The notes beneath the pieces are model-generated. The model was not told the origin of the DNA and made no database searches. It saw nothing but the letters and a program-made list of their open reading frames with translations. A stretch of DNA of 64,000 nt, taken from NCBI RefSeq assembly GCF_903970965.1, contig NZ_CAJCKW010000004.1, positions 186,001-250,000 on the forward strand, in the 5' to 3' direction. This DNA is from Aureimonas sp. ME7 (lineage in GTDB: Bacteria > Pseudomonadota > Alphaproteobacteria > Rhizobiales > Rhizobiaceae). The translations under genes were made by a program, and so were the position numbers. This document shows positions 30,025-40,041 of the stretch, one piece after another (position 1 is the first letter of the stretch; each line of letters begins with the position of its first letter).

Positions 30025-30570
30025 GTGGGACTTTTCGCCAGCCTGCGGAACGGGCGCCAGAACCGGCAGATCGTCGACGCGCTGTGGGATCAGGTCGTTT
30101 CCAGCGCCCGCGACCCCCGGCGCTTTCTGGAAGGCGGCCTTCCCGACACGGTGCAGGGCCGCTTCGAATCCCTGTCGCTCGAGATGATCCTCGTGCTCCG
30201 GCGATGCGGGCAGGACGAGCGCCTGAAAGAGTTGTCGCAGGATCTGGTGGATCGGTTCATGACCGATCTCGACCATTCCATGCGCGAGTTCGGCATCAGC
30301 TATCTCGCCGTGCCCAAGCGGATGCGCAAGTTCGCGGCGCGCTTCTATACGCGGGTTCGCGACCTCGAACCCGCGATCGAGGCCGGCGATGCCGATGCCC
30401 TTCGCGCTGGGTTGGTGGCGTCGAGCTTCCGCGACGCGGAAGGCGGTCGCCCCGATGGCGCGCCTTGGCTGGCCCACCATATGTTGCTGCAAAAGGATCG
30501 ATATCAGGCGCTGTCGACGGACGGCATCCTGGCGGGCGCGCTTCTCGATCCGCCGCCGCAGGAGACTTGA
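30025..30570 (+). CDS. Ubiquinol-cytochrome c chaperone (CBP3 family)
   Basis: Members help assemble the cytochrome bc1 complex by binding newly made cytochrome b. The 181-residue product has the CBP3 core: ARDPRRFLEGGLPDTVQGRF, then LEMILVLRRC, DLVDRFMTDLDHSMREFGIS and VPKRMRKFAARFYTRV. GGAGAG four bases upstream makes the GTG at 30025 the best start; an ATG 13 codons earlier has no such site. The gene directly precedes a DUF177 gene with which it is usually found in Rhizobiales. Confidence 0.88.
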   Translation: MGLFASLRNGRQNRQIVDALWDQVVSSARDPRRFLEGGLPDTVQGRFESLSLEMILVLRRCGQDERLKELSQDLVDRFMTDLDHSMREFGISYLAVPKRMRKFAARFYTRVRDLEPAIEAGDADALRAGLVASSFRDAEGGRPDGAPWLAHHMLLQKDRYQALSTDGILAGALLDPPPQET

Positions 30571-31140
30571 ATGAAAACGCATGACGACATCGACGAGCCG
30601 GGGCCGATCACCCTGCCGGTCAGCGTGAACAGGCTGCCGCAGAACGGGATGCCCGTCGAGTTCGTTGCCGACGACGCGCAGCGCGCGGCACTGGCCGACC
30701 ACCTCGATATCGTCGCGGTCGAGACGCTGGCGGTGGACCTTACCGTGCGCCGCTGGAAGCGCGACGGGATCGCCGTGGACGGTCGGATTCGCGGGCAGGT
30801 GGTCCAGGCCTGCGTCGTGACCCTCGACCCCGTTCCCGAAACGGTGGACGAGGAGGTCGACCTCATCTTCGTGCCCGAAACGTCGCGGCTGGCGCGCATC
30901 GAGCCGACGAGCGACGGCGAGCTCCATCTCGATCCGGAAGGGCGCGACATTCCGGAGACCTTTCGAGGCGATACGATCGACCTCGGGCCGTTCATCGTGG
31001 AACTTGTCGGTTTGTCGCTCGACCCCTATCCCCGTTCGCCGGGCGTCGAGTTTTCCGAGCACGATACCGACCCCGACCCGTCCGGTGGCAAGGTTTCCCC
31101 CTTCGCCGCGCTCGGGCGTCTGAAGGCCTCCGATGTCTGA
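30571..31140 (+). CDS. YceD family protein (DUF177)
   Basis: A 189-residue protein of the YceD/DUF177 family, linked in other bacteria to 23S rRNA maturation or ribosome assembly. The typical core is present: [44 protein letters not shown]. In many proteobacteria the family precedes rpmF and plsX; here it directly precedes plsX without an rpmF copy. It starts next to the stop of the chaperone gene and overlaps plsX by eight bases, so all are probably one transcript. Confidence 0.9.
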   Translation: MKTHDDIDEPGPITLPVSVNRLPQNGMPVEFVADDAQRAALADHLDIVAVETLAVDLTVRRWKRDGIAVDGRIRGQVVQACVVTLDPVPETVDEEVDLIFVPETSRLARIEPTSDGELHLDPEGRDIPETFRGDTIDLGPFIVELVGLSLDPYPRSPGVEFSEHDTDPDPSGGKVSPFAALGRLKASDV

Positions 31141-32263
31141 CGGCAGAGGCCGGGCGTCATCGAACGAAAGCAGGAACTCCTTGTTGTCGAAACCTTCGAT
31201 CACCATCGCCATCGACGCCATGGGCGGCGATCACGGCCCGTCCGTGATGCTGGCGGGGGCCGCCACCGCTCTCGATCGCCACCCGGATGCCCGCTTCGTT
31301 CTGTTCGGCCAGGAGGGGGAGGTGCTCCCCATCCTCGATACGTTTCCCAAGCTGAAGCAGCGGGCGGTTTTCCACCACTGCGACGTGTCGATCCGCATGG
31401 ACGACAAGCCCTCTCAGGCGCTTCGGCAGGGGCGTTACAAGTCGTCGATGTGGAAGGCGATCGAGGCGGTGAAGACGGGCGAGGCGGATGTCGCGGTGTC
31501 CGCCGGCAACACCGGTGCGCTGATGGCGATGGCCAAGTTCTGCCTGCGCACCATGGCCAATATCGAGCGTCCCGCGATCGCCGCGATCTGGCCGACGCTT
31601 CGGGGCGAGAGCATCGTGCTGGATGTCGGCGCGACGATCGGCGCGGATTCGCAGCAGCTGATCGACTTCTCCGTGATGGGTGCGGCCATGTCGCGTGCCC
31701 TGTTCCAGATCGAGCGCCCGACCGTCGGCCTTCTCAACATCGGAGTCGAGGAGGTGAAGGGCCAGGACGACATTCGCGAAGCCGGCCGCCTCCTGAAGGA
31801 GACGGAGATCGCGGGGCTCGAATACAAGGGTTTCGTGGAAGGAACCGATCTCGGCAAGGGGACGGTCGATGTGGTGGTGACCGAGGGGTTCACCGGCAAT
31901 ATCGCATTGAAGACCGCCGAAGGCACGGCACGCCAGATCGGCTCGTACCTGCGCGCGGCGATGACGCGGACGTTGATGGCGCGGCTCGGCTATCTCTTCG
32001 CCAAGAGCGCCTTCGATCGGCTGCGCGACAAGATGGACCCGCGAAAGGTCAACGGCGGCGTGTTCCTCGGGCTCAACGGCGTGGTGATCAAGAGCCATGG
32101 CGGATCGGACGCGGAAGGCACGGCTGCGGCCATCGACGTCGCCTATGCCATGGCCTCCAACGGCTTGCTGGCGAAGATCGAGAACGATCTCGGCCGGGTC
32201 TATGCGAGCGAAGTTTCGAGCCCGGCGCCCGATGCGCCCGGGACCCAGGAGAGCGTCCAGTGA
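31133..32263 (+). CDS. plsX: Phosphate acyltransferase PlsX
   Basis: PlsX makes acyl-phosphate from acyl-ACP at the membrane surface to start phospholipid synthesis. The 376-residue product has the hallmark [18 protein letters not shown], the [14 protein letters not shown] motif and [14 protein letters not shown]. The family normally begins only a few residues before IDAMGGD. A TTG at 31181, with AGGA five bases upstream, may therefore be the true start; the ATG at 31133 overlaps the DUF177 stop. The gene overlaps fabH by four bases. Confidence 0.95.
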   Translation: MSDGRGRASSNESRNSLLSKPSITIAIDAMGGDHGPSVMLAGAATALDRHPDARFVLFGQEGEVLPILDTFPKLKQRAVFHHCDVSIRMDDKPSQALRQGRYKSSMWKAIEAVKTGEADVAVSAGNTGALMAMAKFCLRTMANIERPAIAAIWPTLRGESIVLDVGATIGADSQQLIDFSVMGAAMSRALFQIERPTVGLLNIGVEEVKGQDDIREAGRLLKETEIAGLEYKGFVEGTDLGKGTVDVVVTEGFTGNIALKTAEGTARQIGSYLRAAMTRTLMARLGYLFAKSAFDRLRDKMDPRKVNGGVFLGLNGVVIKSHGGSDAEGTAAAIDVAYAMASNGLLAKIENDLGRVYASEVSSPAPDAPGTQESVQ

Positions 32264-33234
32264 ACGAATTTCGCTCGGTCGTCCTCGGGACGGGCTCGGC
32301 CCTGCCGCGTCAGGTCGTCACCAACAAGGATCTCGAAGCGCGCGTCGATACGAGCGACGAGTGGATCCAGCAGCGCACCGGCATCACGCAGCGCTATATC
32401 GCGGGCGAGGGGGAAACCACCGTTTCGCTTGGCGAGGCGGCCGCGCGCCGCGCGCTGGAGGCGGCGGGACTTGAGACCGCCGATATCGATCTCGTGATCG
32501 TCGCCACGGCGACGCCGGACAACACGTTTCCCGCCTCCGCCACGCAGATCCAGCGCCGCCTCGGCATCACCCATGGCTTCGCCTTCGACATCCAGGCCGT
32601 GTGCAGCGGCTTCGTCTATGCGATGACGACGGCCGACCTTTACCTGAAGGCCGGCATGGCGCGCCGCGCGCTGGTGATCGGCGCCGAAACCTTCAGCCGC
32701 ATCATCGACTGGAGCGACAGGACGACCTGCGTCCTCTTCGGCGACGGAGCGGGAGCGCTCGTTCTGGAGCGGCAGGAGGCCATCGCCGGCGAGGGAGCCG
32801 GCGTTCTCATCGCGCGCCTTCGCGCCGACGGCTCGCACGGCGACAAGCTCTTCGTGGACGGCGGCCCTTCGTCCACCGGCACGGTCGGCCGGTTGCGGAT
32901 GGAGGGGCGCGAGGTCTTCAAGCACGCGGTCGGCATGATCACCGATGTGGTAGAGGATTCGCTGGGCGCCCTCTCGATCTCTGCGGAAGAGATCGACTGG
33001 TTCGTGCCCCATCAGGCCAATCGGCGGATCATCGAAGCGTCCGCGAAGAAGCTTGGAATTCCCTTGGGGAAGGTCGTCGTCACCGTCGATCGGCACGGGA
33101 ATACGTCGGCGGCCTCTATTCCCCTGGCGATCGATCACGCCGTCAGGGACGGGCGTATCAAGCCGGGCGATCTCGTTCTCCTGGAAGCGATGGGTGGCGG
33201 GTTCACTTGGGGCGCCGTCGTCGTCCGCTGGTGA
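32260..33234 (+). CDS. fabH: Beta-ketoacyl-ACP synthase III
   Basis: FabH starts fatty acid synthesis by condensing acetyl-CoA with malonyl-ACP. The 324-residue product carries the catalytic triad: Cys 115 in [10 protein letters not shown], His in VPHQANRRI and Asn in [12 protein letters not shown]. The GTG at 32260 overlaps the plsX stop (GTGA), with AGGAGA seven bases upstream. Joint transcription with plsX balances chain initiation and phospholipid entry. Confidence 0.97.
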   Translation: MNEFRSVVLGTGSALPRQVVTNKDLEARVDTSDEWIQQRTGITQRYIAGEGETTVSLGEAAARRALEAAGLETADIDLVIVATATPDNTFPASATQIQRRLGITHGFAFDIQAVCSGFVYAMTTADLYLKAGMARRALVIGAETFSRIIDWSDRTTCVLFGDGAGALVLERQEAIAGEGAGVLIARLRADGSHGDKLFVDGGPSSTGTVGRLRMEGREVFKHAVGMITDVVEDSLGALSISAEEIDWFVPHQANRRIIEASAKKLGIPLGKVVVTVDRHGNTSAASIPLAIDHAVRDGRIKPGDLVLLEAMGGGFTWGAVVVRW

Positions 33235-33342
33235 CGGCCACGCTTGATTCAGCCTTTCTTTTCGGTATTTTCGCCTGAGTTGACCGAGACACGCCGGTGG
33301 CTCGGGCGGGGGATACGGTTCGGTTTTCTCAAGGGGATATGC

Positions 33343-33684
33343 ATGGGAGACAGGACGGTCACGCGCGCCGATCTGGCGGAGGCGGTTTTCCGCAAGATCG
33401 GACTTTCGCGTTCCGAATCGGCGTATCTCGTCGAGTCGATCCTCGAGGAAATCTGCGCCACCATCGCGCGCGGCGAATCGGTGAAGATCTCGTCCTTCGG
33501 ATCGTTCCTGGTCCGCGACAAGAACGAGCGCGTCGGCCGCAATCCCAAGACCGGTGAAGAAGTGCCGATCTCGCCGCGCCGCGTCGCGGTGTTCAAGCCG
33601 TCCAACGTGATGAAGGATCGCATCCTCGAAGCGCACGAAGCGCGCGCCCAAGGCGCGACTGCCGTTCTGAAGGCTGCCGAGTGA
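33343..33684 (+). CDS. ihfA: Integration host factor subunit alpha
   Basis: IhfA with IhfB bends DNA sharply at promoters, origins and recombination sites. The 113-residue product has the family core [47 protein letters not shown] (the DNA-intercalating arm with Pro) and [12 protein letters not shown]. It is about a dozen residues longer than E. coli IhfA at the C-terminus, which is usual in alphaproteobacteria. AAGGGG precedes the ATG at 33343. The 108-base gap after fabH may hold its own promoter. Confidence 0.96.
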   Translation: MGDRTVTRADLAEAVFRKIGLSRSESAYLVESILEEICATIARGESVKISSFGSFLVRDKNERVGRNPKTGEEVPISPRRVAVFKPSNVMKDRILEAHEARAQGATAVLKAAE

Positions 33685-33700
33685 AGGCTTCGATCGCCCC

Positions 33701-34243
33701 ATGACGGACAAGAGCGCGGACGCGTTCCGCACCATCGGCGAAGCGGCGGAGGAGCTCGATCTGCCGCAGCATGTCCTGCGTTTCTGGGAAACGCGGTTTC
33801 CGCAGATCAAGCCGATGAAGCGTGGCGGCGGGCGCAGGTATTACCGGCCCGACGACGTGCAGCTTCTGAAAGGCATCCGCTACCTCCTCTACGTGCGCGG
33901 CTTCACCATCAAGGGCGTGCAGCGGATCCTGAAGGAAAGCGGCAACCGCTCCGTCATGGCGATCGGTGCCGGCGATCTGTCGGGACTGGAGCGATTGCAG
34001 TCGGGGCGTGGTGCGCGCGAGGACGCAGTGGAACTCGAAGCACCGGACGAGGTGCCGGAACTCGACGAGACCATCGTTGCCGAGAAGCCGAGGGGCGGTC
34101 TGTCCAACCTCCTGCGTCGCGACCGCGATTCGTACCCCGCAGCGGGCGTCGGTGCCGCGCTCTCGGGCGAGGGCACGCGTAAGCTGAACAGCGTCATCCT
34201 GGAGCTTCTGGAGCTCAAGCGGCTCCTCGATCAGGTTCGCTAG
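33701..34243 (+). CDS. MerR family transcriptional regulator
   Basis: A 180-residue protein with an N-terminal MerR winged-helix domain: [33 protein letters not shown] then [22 protein letters not shown]. It lacks the Cys residues of metal sensors. The centre (about 100-145) is low in order, and a short C-terminal helix ([18 protein letters not shown]) may mediate dimers. This gene follows ihfA in most Rhizobiales; its regulon is not known to me. A tRNA gene lies 74 bases downstream. Confidence 0.9.
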   Translation: MTDKSADAFRTIGEAAEELDLPQHVLRFWETRFPQIKPMKRGGGRRYYRPDDVQLLKGIRYLLYVRGFTIKGVQRILKESGNRSVMAIGAGDLSGLERLQSGRGAREDAVELEAPDEVPELDETIVAEKPRGGLSNLLRRDRDSYPAAGVGAALSGEGTRKLNSVILELLELKRLLDQVR

Positions 34244-34317
34244 GCCTAAGCTTTCGGTGGAAGCCGTCGCTTCCGCCTTGCCAACCGCCTTCGCTTTCAT
34301 TAGGGAACGTCCTGTGT

Positions 34318-34394
34318 CGGAGCGTAGCGCAGCCTGGTAGCGCACCTGAATGGGGTTCAGGGGGTCGGAGGTTCGAATCCTCTCGCTCCGACCA
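34318..34394 (+). tRNA. tRNA-Pro(GGG)
   Basis: A 77-base cloverleaf with the CCA end encoded. The acceptor stem pairs CGGAGCG with CGCTCCG. The anticodon stem CCTGA/TCAGG carries the loop ATGGGGT, giving anticodon GGG. The T arm has GGTTCGAATCC. The position after ihfA-merR is conserved in Rhizobiales. Confidence 0.97.
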
Positions 34395-34416
34395 TCTAAC
34401 CATCATCCTTCGCCCG

Positions 34417-35052
34417 TCAGGTTTCGGCCAGCTCTTTCGAGTGCGCCCATGCCTTGATGATCATGTCCGTCGTTACCGTTTCGATCTGCTGACCGTAGCG
34501 TCGGCGATAGACAGACAGAAGCGCGTCGTGCATCTCGTCGGACGACGAGCAGAGCGCGTCCACCGCGACGATCACCCTGTACCCCCGATCCACCCCGCCG
34601 AGCACCGTGCCCAGCACGCAGACGTCGGTTTCGCCTCCTGTAACGATCAGCGTATCGGCGCGTCGCTGCTTCAAGCGGGAAGCCAGTGTCGGCTCGCACC
34701 AAGGCGAATAGGCGGCCTTGTCGATGATTTCGCCCGGCGGACAGAGTTCGACGAGCGAGGGGAGAAGGTCCACCATCTCCTCGCCCATGCGCTCGATCGT
34801 CAGGGACGACCAGCGTTCGTAATAGCGTCGCCAAGTCCCTTCGCCCTGGCCGGCTCGTTCGACCGGCAGGAAGCGCGTGTAGATGGTGCGATCGGGAGCC
34901 GAGCGTGCCAGCGCCTCGACCTTGGGCAGGACACGCTCCATCCACGGCGTTTGCCATTCCGTGTCCTCGGCGAACATGCGTTGCATGTCCACGCACAGAT
35001 GGATGCAGTTCGGCCCGAGCGGGCCGAAGCGAAATTCCAGGTCATTGGGCAT
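34417..35052 (-). CDS. Isochorismatase-like cysteine hydrolase
   Basis: A 211-residue protein of the isochorismatase/nicotinamidase superfamily. The catalytic triad positions are clear: Asp 22 in LCVDMQRMF, Lys 112 in IIDKAAYSPW and Cys 145 in TDVCVLGTV. A cis-peptide VTGGETD precedes the Cys. It could be a nicotinamidase, and it is transcribed divergently from nadE, but it lacks the metal-binding pattern typical of PncA (D-x-H...H), so other amide substrates are equally possible. GGAGG lies seven bases before the ATG at 35052. Confidence 0.87.
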   Translation of the reverse strand: MPNDLEFRFGPLGPNCIHLCVDMQRMFAEDTEWQTPWMERVLPKVEALARSAPDRTIYTRFLPVERAGQGEGTWRRYYERWSSLTIERMGEEMVDLLPSLVELCPPGEIIDKAAYSPWCEPTLASRLKQRRADTLIVTGGETDVCVLGTVLGGVDRGYRVIVAVDALCSSSDEMHDALLSVYRRRYGQQIETVTTDMIIKAWAHSKELAET

Positions 35053-35205
35053 GGGTCCTCCTGCGAGGGGAAGGCCCCGCATCCAATTGCGGTTCCTGCG
35101 ACATCCGAGCGCCGGCTAAGGTTCGCTCGGGTGCTGGAACGGGCAAGGCGAATCGGACTTACATCACCATGAGCTCGGTCCAGTCGCTGGAGCGAGGGAA
35201 GGAGC

Positions 35206-37305
35206 ATGCCAATGAGCGTTCGGCGAGACGATATCGAGACACGGGCCGAGCGGTTCGCCGCGATCCATACCCATGGCCTCGTGCGCGTCGGCGTCGCGAC
35301 CCCGCGCGTCCATGTCGCGGACCCCGAGCGCAACGTCGATGCCATTCTTGCCGAGGCGCGGCGGGCCGGGGCGCAGGGCGTCGACCTTCTCATCTTCCCC
35401 GAACTGTCCGTATCGGCTTATGCGATCGACGATCTCCACCTGCAGGAGGCGCTCTTGGACGGTGTGGAGGATGGGCTCGTTCGCCTTCGGGATGCGAGCG
35501 CCGATCTTTCGACCGTGTTCCTCGTCGGCGCACCGATCCGTCGCAACTCGCGGCTCTACAACTGCGCCGTCGCGATCGCGCACGGGCGGGTGCTCGGCAT
35601 CGTGCCGAAGGTCTTCCTGCCGAACTACCGCGAATATTACGAGAAGCGGTGGTTCTCCTCCGGCCACGGGATCGTCGGCGCCGAGATCGAACTCGGCGAG
35701 GAGGTGGTGCCCTTCGGCACCGATCTCCTGTTCGAAGCCGAGGACCTTCGCGACTTCGTCTTTCATATGGAGGTTTGCGAAGACTTCTGGTCGCCGGCTC
35801 CCCCCTCGATCCGGGGCGCGCTCGCCGGCGCGTTGGTTCTTTGCAACCTGTCGGCTTCCAACATCGTGGTCGGCAAGTCGGCCGATCGGCACCTCCTGTG
35901 CGCCTCGCATGCGATGCGGTGCACCAGCGCCTACATCTATTCGGCGGCGGGAGCGGGAGAAAGCACCAACGACCTGTCCTGGGACGGGCAGGCGATGATC
36001 TACGAGATGGGCGATCTCATGGGCGAGTCCGAGCGCTTCGCTCGTGACCCGCAACTCACCGTCGCTGACATCGATCTTCAGCGGATCCGCCAAGAGCGGC
36101 AGCGCACGCCGACCTTCAACGACGCCGCCGCCGCCGAGGGACACCCGGAACAGGCGTTTCGGCGCGTGCGCTTCCGCCACCGGCCGAGCTATGCGGACCT
36201 CGGGCTCCTTCGCCCGATCCGGCGTTTTCCCTATGTGCCAAATGCGGCCGATCGTTTGAACGCGGACTGCTACGAGGCTTTCAACATCCAGGTTCATGGA
36301 CTCGTCAAACGCTTCGAAACGACGCCCGGCGATCGGATGGTGATCGGTGTGTCCGGTGGGCTGGATTCCACACACGCGTTGATCGTCGCCGCCAAGGCTT
36401 GCGACTGGCTCGGCATTCCCCGCTCATCGATCCTCGGCTTCACCCTACCGGGTTTCGCGACGGGCGAAGGGACGAAGGCGAATGCCTGGAAGCTGATGCG
36501 AGCGCTGGAGATCGAAGGGGCGGAGATCGACATACGCCCGACGGCGCGGCAGATGCTGTCCGAGATGGGCCATCCGTTCTCGCAAGGCGAGCCGGTCTAC
36601 GACATCACGTTCGAGAACGTGCAGGCGGGTCTTCGTACGGACTATCTCTTCCGACTCGCCAACCAGCGCAACGGGTTCGTGATCGGAACGGGCGACCTAT
36701 CCGAACTCGCGCTCGGCTGGTGCACCTATGGTGTCGGCGACCAGATGAGCCACTACAACGTCAACGGCGCGGTTCCGAAGACGCTGATCCAGTATCTGAT
36801 CCGCTGGACGGTCGCGAGCGGGCAGTTCGACGAGTCGACGGGCGAGGTGCTGACCTCGATTCTGGACACCGAGATTTCGCCCGAACTGGTTCCCGCCGAC
36901 GAAACAGGGGCGATCCAGAGCACGCAGGCCAAAATCGGGCCCTACGAACTGAACGACTTCTTCCTCTTCCACATGATGCGCTACGGCCTGCCACCGTCCA
37001 AGGTCGCGTTTCTCGCGTGGCATGCGTGGCGCGAGGCTGCGTCGGGCCAATGGCCGGCGCATTTCCCGGAAGCGGGGAAGAATGCCTATGATCTGGCGAC
37101 GATTCGGCATTGGCTGGAGCGGTTTCTCGTGCGCTTCTTTCAGACAAGCCAGTTCAAACGGACGGCGATGCCGAACGGGCCGAAGGTCTCGGCCGGCGGC
37201 AGCCTTTCGCCGCGCGGCGACTGGCGCGCACCGTCCGACGCGACATCGCGCGCATGGCTGGCCGATCTGGCGGCCGTACCGCTGGAAGAGCCGATGACGA
37301 ACTGA
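35206..37305 (+). CDS. nadE: Glutamine-dependent NAD+ synthetase, two-domain type
   Basis: NadE amidates nicotinic acid adenine dinucleotide to NAD+, taking ammonia from glutamine. The 699-residue product joins an N-terminal nitrilase-type glutaminase (IFPELSVSAYA, VPKVFLPNYREYYEKRW, and EVCEDFW with the catalytic Cys) to an ATP-pyrophosphatase synthetase whose P-loop VSGGLDS lies at 382-388. The long central linker and total length match the large glutamine-using form, not the 270-residue ammonia-using form. Two ATGs six bases apart share one GGAG; 35206 was used. The neighbouring cysteine hydrolase is divergently transcribed, which allows a link to NAD salvage. Confidence 0.96.
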   Translation: MPMSVRRDDIETRAERFAAIHTHGLVRVGVATPRVHVADPERNVDAILAEARRAGAQGVDLLIFPELSVSAYAIDDLHLQEALLDGVEDGLVRLRDASADLSTVFLVGAPIRRNSRLYNCAVAIAHGRVLGIVPKVFLPNYREYYEKRWFSSGHGIVGAEIELGEEVVPFGTDLLFEAEDLRDFVFHMEVCEDFWSPAPPSIRGALAGALVLCNLSASNIVVGKSADRHLLCASHAMRCTSAYIYSAAGAGESTNDLSWDGQAMIYEMGDLMGESERFARDPQLTVADIDLQRIRQERQRTPTFNDAAAAEGHPEQAFRRVRFRHRPSYADLGLLRPIRRFPYVPNAADRLNADCYEAFNIQVHGLVKRFETTPGDRMVIGVSGGLDSTHALIVAAKACDWLGIPRSSILGFTLPGFATGEGTKANAWKLMRALEIEGAEIDIRPTARQMLSEMGHPFSQGEPVYDITFENVQAGLRTDYLFRLANQRNGFVIGTGDLSELALGWCTYGVGDQMSHYNVNGAVPKTLIQYLIRWTVASGQFDESTGEVLTSILDTEISPELVPADETGAIQSTQAKIGPYELNDFFLFHMMRYGLPPSKVAFLAWHAWREAASGQWPAHFPEAGKNAYDLATIRHWLERFLVRFFQTSQFKRTAMPNGPKVSAGGSLSPRGDWRAPSDATSRAWLADLAAVPLEEPMTN

Positions 37306-37474
37306 GAGCGACGTTCTGATCGGGGGAGGCGGACACGCCGCCCCCTCGTCCGGATCAGTCGATGAGATCGAGCCTATGGCCGAACTCACGTCGGACCAGC
37401 TGAGGCACAACGGAATCGAACTGTGAAAATGGTAGGATCGTGAAAGGAAATGGCAGCGCCTCGGGCGCTGAGAA

Positions 37475-37549
37475 TGGTGGGCGATACTGGGATTGAACCA
37501 GTGACCCCTGCAGTGTGAATGCAGTGCTCTCCCGCTGAGCTAATCGCCC
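37475..37549 (-). tRNA. tRNA-Val(CAC)
   Basis: A 75-base cloverleaf on the minus strand, CCA encoded. The acceptor stem pairs GGGCGAT with ATCGCCC. The anticodon arm is CTGCA-TTCACAC-TGCAG, giving anticodon CAC, which reads GTG codons. The T loop is GTTCAATCC. It is located between nadE and gph. Confidence 0.97.
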
Positions 37550-37630
37550 GTCGCCGCCGGCCGGGGCCGCTTGCGAACGAAAGTGGCTATAAGTCCGAAC
37601 CGGGGTCGTCGTCAATCCGCCTCGACCGGT

Positions 37631-38428
37631 TCAGCCGAAACTCCGTGCATTTCCATCGTGTCGGCGGTCGTCTTCCAGAAGGCGCAGCATCAGCGCCGGG
37701 TCGATGCCGTCGAAATGCGAGACGGTGACCGAGGCTTTTTCGCGGGCGCATGCATCCGGGTCGTAGCCGAAGTCCAGGAGAACGGACGGCATGGAGAGCC
37801 GGTGCGCGGCCTCCATGTCGGTGTCCGTGTCGCCGATCATGACGGCGCGCTCCACCGAGCCGCCGGCCGCCAGAACGGTGCTTGCGAGGTGGACGGGATT
37901 CGGCTTGCGCTCGGCAAACGTATCGGCGCCGCAGATCGCGGCGAACCGATCGGCAAGCTCCAGTTCGGCGAGAAGCCGAAGAGCCAGCGCTTCCGTCTTG
38001 TTCGTGCAGATGGCGAGGGTCGCGCCCTCGCGGACCAAGCGGTCCAGCGCGGCGACCGCTCCGGGAAAGGGGCGCGACGCGACGGCGATGTGCTCGGCGT
38101 AGAAGGCGAGAAAGCGAGCGGTCTGCTCGACCAGCTCTTCCGAGTTCATAAGGCGCCCGGCTCGCTCATAGGCCGCCAACAGCATCGCGCGCGCGCCGCG
38201 CCCGGCGTCCGGTCGCACTTGGGCGATGGTGGTGGCCTCCACCCCCGCTTGGGCGAGACAATGGTTGAGTGCGCCCGTCAGGTCCGGTGCCGTATCGACG
38301 AGGGTCCCGTCGAGGTCGAAGACGATCGTCGAACCACGCAGGGCACGATGCGGCGAGGGTTTCGTCGCGAATCGTCCAGCGCGATCGAAGGGACGGGCCG
38401 TCCGATGGATGGGTTTGGCTACGCTCAT
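37631..38428 (-). CDS. gph: Phosphoglycolate phosphatase (HAD family)
   Basis: Gph removes phosphate from 2-phosphoglycolate, which arises in DNA repair or photorespiration. The 265-residue product has the HAD motif [14 protein letters not shown] after an N-terminal extension of about 30 residues, motif [11 protein letters not shown], a Lys in [10 protein letters not shown] (motif III) and motif [14 protein letters not shown]. The helical cap follows motif I directly (C1 type). The extension carries no signal peptide. Related HAD phosphatases with other substrates cannot be excluded. Confidence 0.9.
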   Translation of the reverse strand: MSVAKPIHRTARPFDRAGRFATKPSPHRALRGSTIVFDLDGTLVDTAPDLTGALNHCLAQAGVEATTIAQVRPDAGRGARAMLLAAYERAGRLMNSEELVEQTARFLAFYAEHIAVASRPFPGAVAALDRLVREGATLAICTNKTEALALRLLAELELADRFAAICGADTFAERKPNPVHLASTVLAAGGSVERAVMIGDTDTDMEAAHRLSMPSVLLDFGYDPDACAREKASVTVSHFDGIDPALMLRLLEDDRRHDGNARSFG

Positions 38429-38651
38429 CGTTCCGACCCTTGGCGAGGACGGGAGGCGGGTCAAGCAAGCCGGGATGCCCGAACCCCCATCCATGGCCGC
38501 CGCGCGTCGATTGGCTCGATCGCTGGCGTATTCGGGCCACAGGTTAGTTGATCATTCACCAAGAAAGCGTTGCCCCGCGCGTCGGTCGGCGCTTTGCCTT
38601 CTGCCCGGTGATGCACTAGAGCCGAAGCCCCATCGCTTGGAAGGACATGCC

Positions 38652-39347
38652 ATGAATGCCGCGTCGATGAAGGAACGTGTCGGGGAAGCGGCCGTCGGCC
38701 ATGTCGAGACGGGCATGCGGCTCGGCATCGGAACCGGCTCCACCGCCGAAGCCTTCGTCCGTGCCCTGGCACCCCGCGTTCAGGACGGCCTTCGCATTGT
38801 CGGCGTGCCGACGTCGGAGCGCACGGCTGCCCTGTGCCGCGAACTCGGCATTCCGTTGGCGACGCTCGAGGAGATTCCCGAACTCGATCTCGTGGTGGAC
38901 GGCGCGGACGAGATCGATGGGCAGTTCCGCCTGGTGAAGGGCGGAGGCGGCGCGCTTCTGCGCGAGAAGATCGTGGCAGCGGCTTCGGCTCGCATGCTCG
39001 TGATTGCCGATGCCAGCAAGAAGGTGGACATGCTCGGCACCTTTCCGCTGCCGATCGAGGTGAACGGGTTCGGCGTCGTCGCGACGCTCCTTGCCATCGA
39101 GCGCGCGGGTACGCTGCTCGGCCTGTCCGGCGATCTTGCCTTGCGCAAGGTCGGCGAGTCCGCCTTCATCACCGATGGCGGGCATCTCGTCATCGACGCA
39201 TCTTTTGGCCGTATTCCCGATCCAGAAGCGCTGTCGGCTGCCCTTCACGCTATTCCGGGCGTGGTGGAGCATGGATTGTTTCTGGGTCTTGCGGATGCCG
39301 TCCTCCTGGCGGGTCCGGACGGGATCGAGCATCTGCAAGCGAATTGA
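38652..39347 (+). CDS. rpiA: Ribose-5-phosphate isomerase A
   Basis: RpiA interconverts ribulose-5-phosphate and ribose-5-phosphate. The 231-residue product has the phosphate-binding [42 protein letters not shown] (catalytic Asp/Glu/Lys region) and LPIEVNGFG. Its orientation, divergent from gph, is a normal arrangement for the pair. The ATG at 38652 is the only one that fits the family start. Confidence 0.96.
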   Translation: MNAASMKERVGEAAVGHVETGMRLGIGTGSTAEAFVRALAPRVQDGLRIVGVPTSERTAALCRELGIPLATLEEIPELDLVVDGADEIDGQFRLVKGGGGALLREKIVAAASARMLVIADASKKVDMLGTFPLPIEVNGFGVVATLLAIERAGTLLGLSGDLALRKVGESAFITDGGHLVIDASFGRIPDPEALSAALHAIPGVVEHGLFLGLADAVLLAGPDGIEHLQAN

Positions 39348-39441
39348 GGGCGACTTGCGGGCCGAATGGTCGGCCTTGCGAGGAACGCCAGAGTTTGGCA
39401 TTCGGGCGGCAACGTCCGATCGATGGGAATGGAGTGGGAAC

Positions 39442-39966
39442 TTGAAGCTTTCTAGCGAAACGTTGCGTCGCGGACTTTGCGTTTCCGCCGCCTTTCTGGC
39501 CCTGTCGGCGGCTCCTGCCTTCGCGCAGGAGACGAGCCCGGCGCACCTGACGGCCGCGCGCGAAGCCGTGGACGCGCTCGACACGACCGAGCAGTTCGAC
39601 CAGATCCTTCTCAACGCCGCGACGCAGATCAAGGCGGAGCTGATCGTCAACAACCCGAATCTCCAGAACGAGATCTCGAACATGGTGGACGACAGCGCTC
39701 TTGCGTTGGCGCCGCGTCGCGGCGACCTCGAAAACGAGATCGCGCGCATCTATGCCAAGCTCTTCACCGAGCAGGAACTGCGCGAGATCGCCCAGTTCTA
39801 TGGGTCGGAAGCGGGCAAGAAGCTGATCCAGCAGGGCCCGACCGCCTCGCGCGAGATGCTGGCGGCAGCCGATGTCTGGTCCAGCGGCATTGTGCGTGAT
39901 CTGCGCAACGCCTCGATCAACGGTATGGCCAAGCTCGCGCCGCCGGCCACCGCCTCGGCTCAGTGA
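39442..39966 (+). CDS. Exported DUF2059 protein
   Basis: A 174-residue exported protein. The signal peptide KLSSETLRRGLCVSAAFLALSAAPAFA is cut after AFA. The mature protein is helical and matches the DUF2059 pattern, with ELREIAQFYGSEAGKKLIQQGP at its heart. The TTG start at 39442 has GGAG nine bases upstream. No biochemical role is established for the family. It follows rpiA by 94 bases and ends in a terminator, so it may share the rpiA transcript. Confidence 0.85.
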   Translation: MKLSSETLRRGLCVSAAFLALSAAPAFAQETSPAHLTAAREAVDALDTTEQFDQILLNAATQIKAELIVNNPNLQNEISNMVDDSALALAPRRGDLENEIARIYAKLFTEQELREIAQFYGSEAGKKLIQQGPTASREMLAAADVWSSGIVRDLRNASINGMAKLAPPATASAQ

Positions 39967-39996
39967 CTTCGGCAAACCCGGACCTGTCAATTCCCG

Positions 39997-40022
39997 AAGG
40001 GCGGCCATGTGCCGCCCTTTTC
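39997..40022 (+). terminator. Intrinsic terminator after the DUF2059 gene
   Basis: AAGGGCGGC pairs with GCCGCCCTT around a five-base loop, followed by T residues. It lies 20 bases before the gor start codon, so gor needs a promoter overlapping it or read-through. Confidence 0.85.
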
Positions 40023-40041
40023 CCATCCTGAAAGGGCAAGC

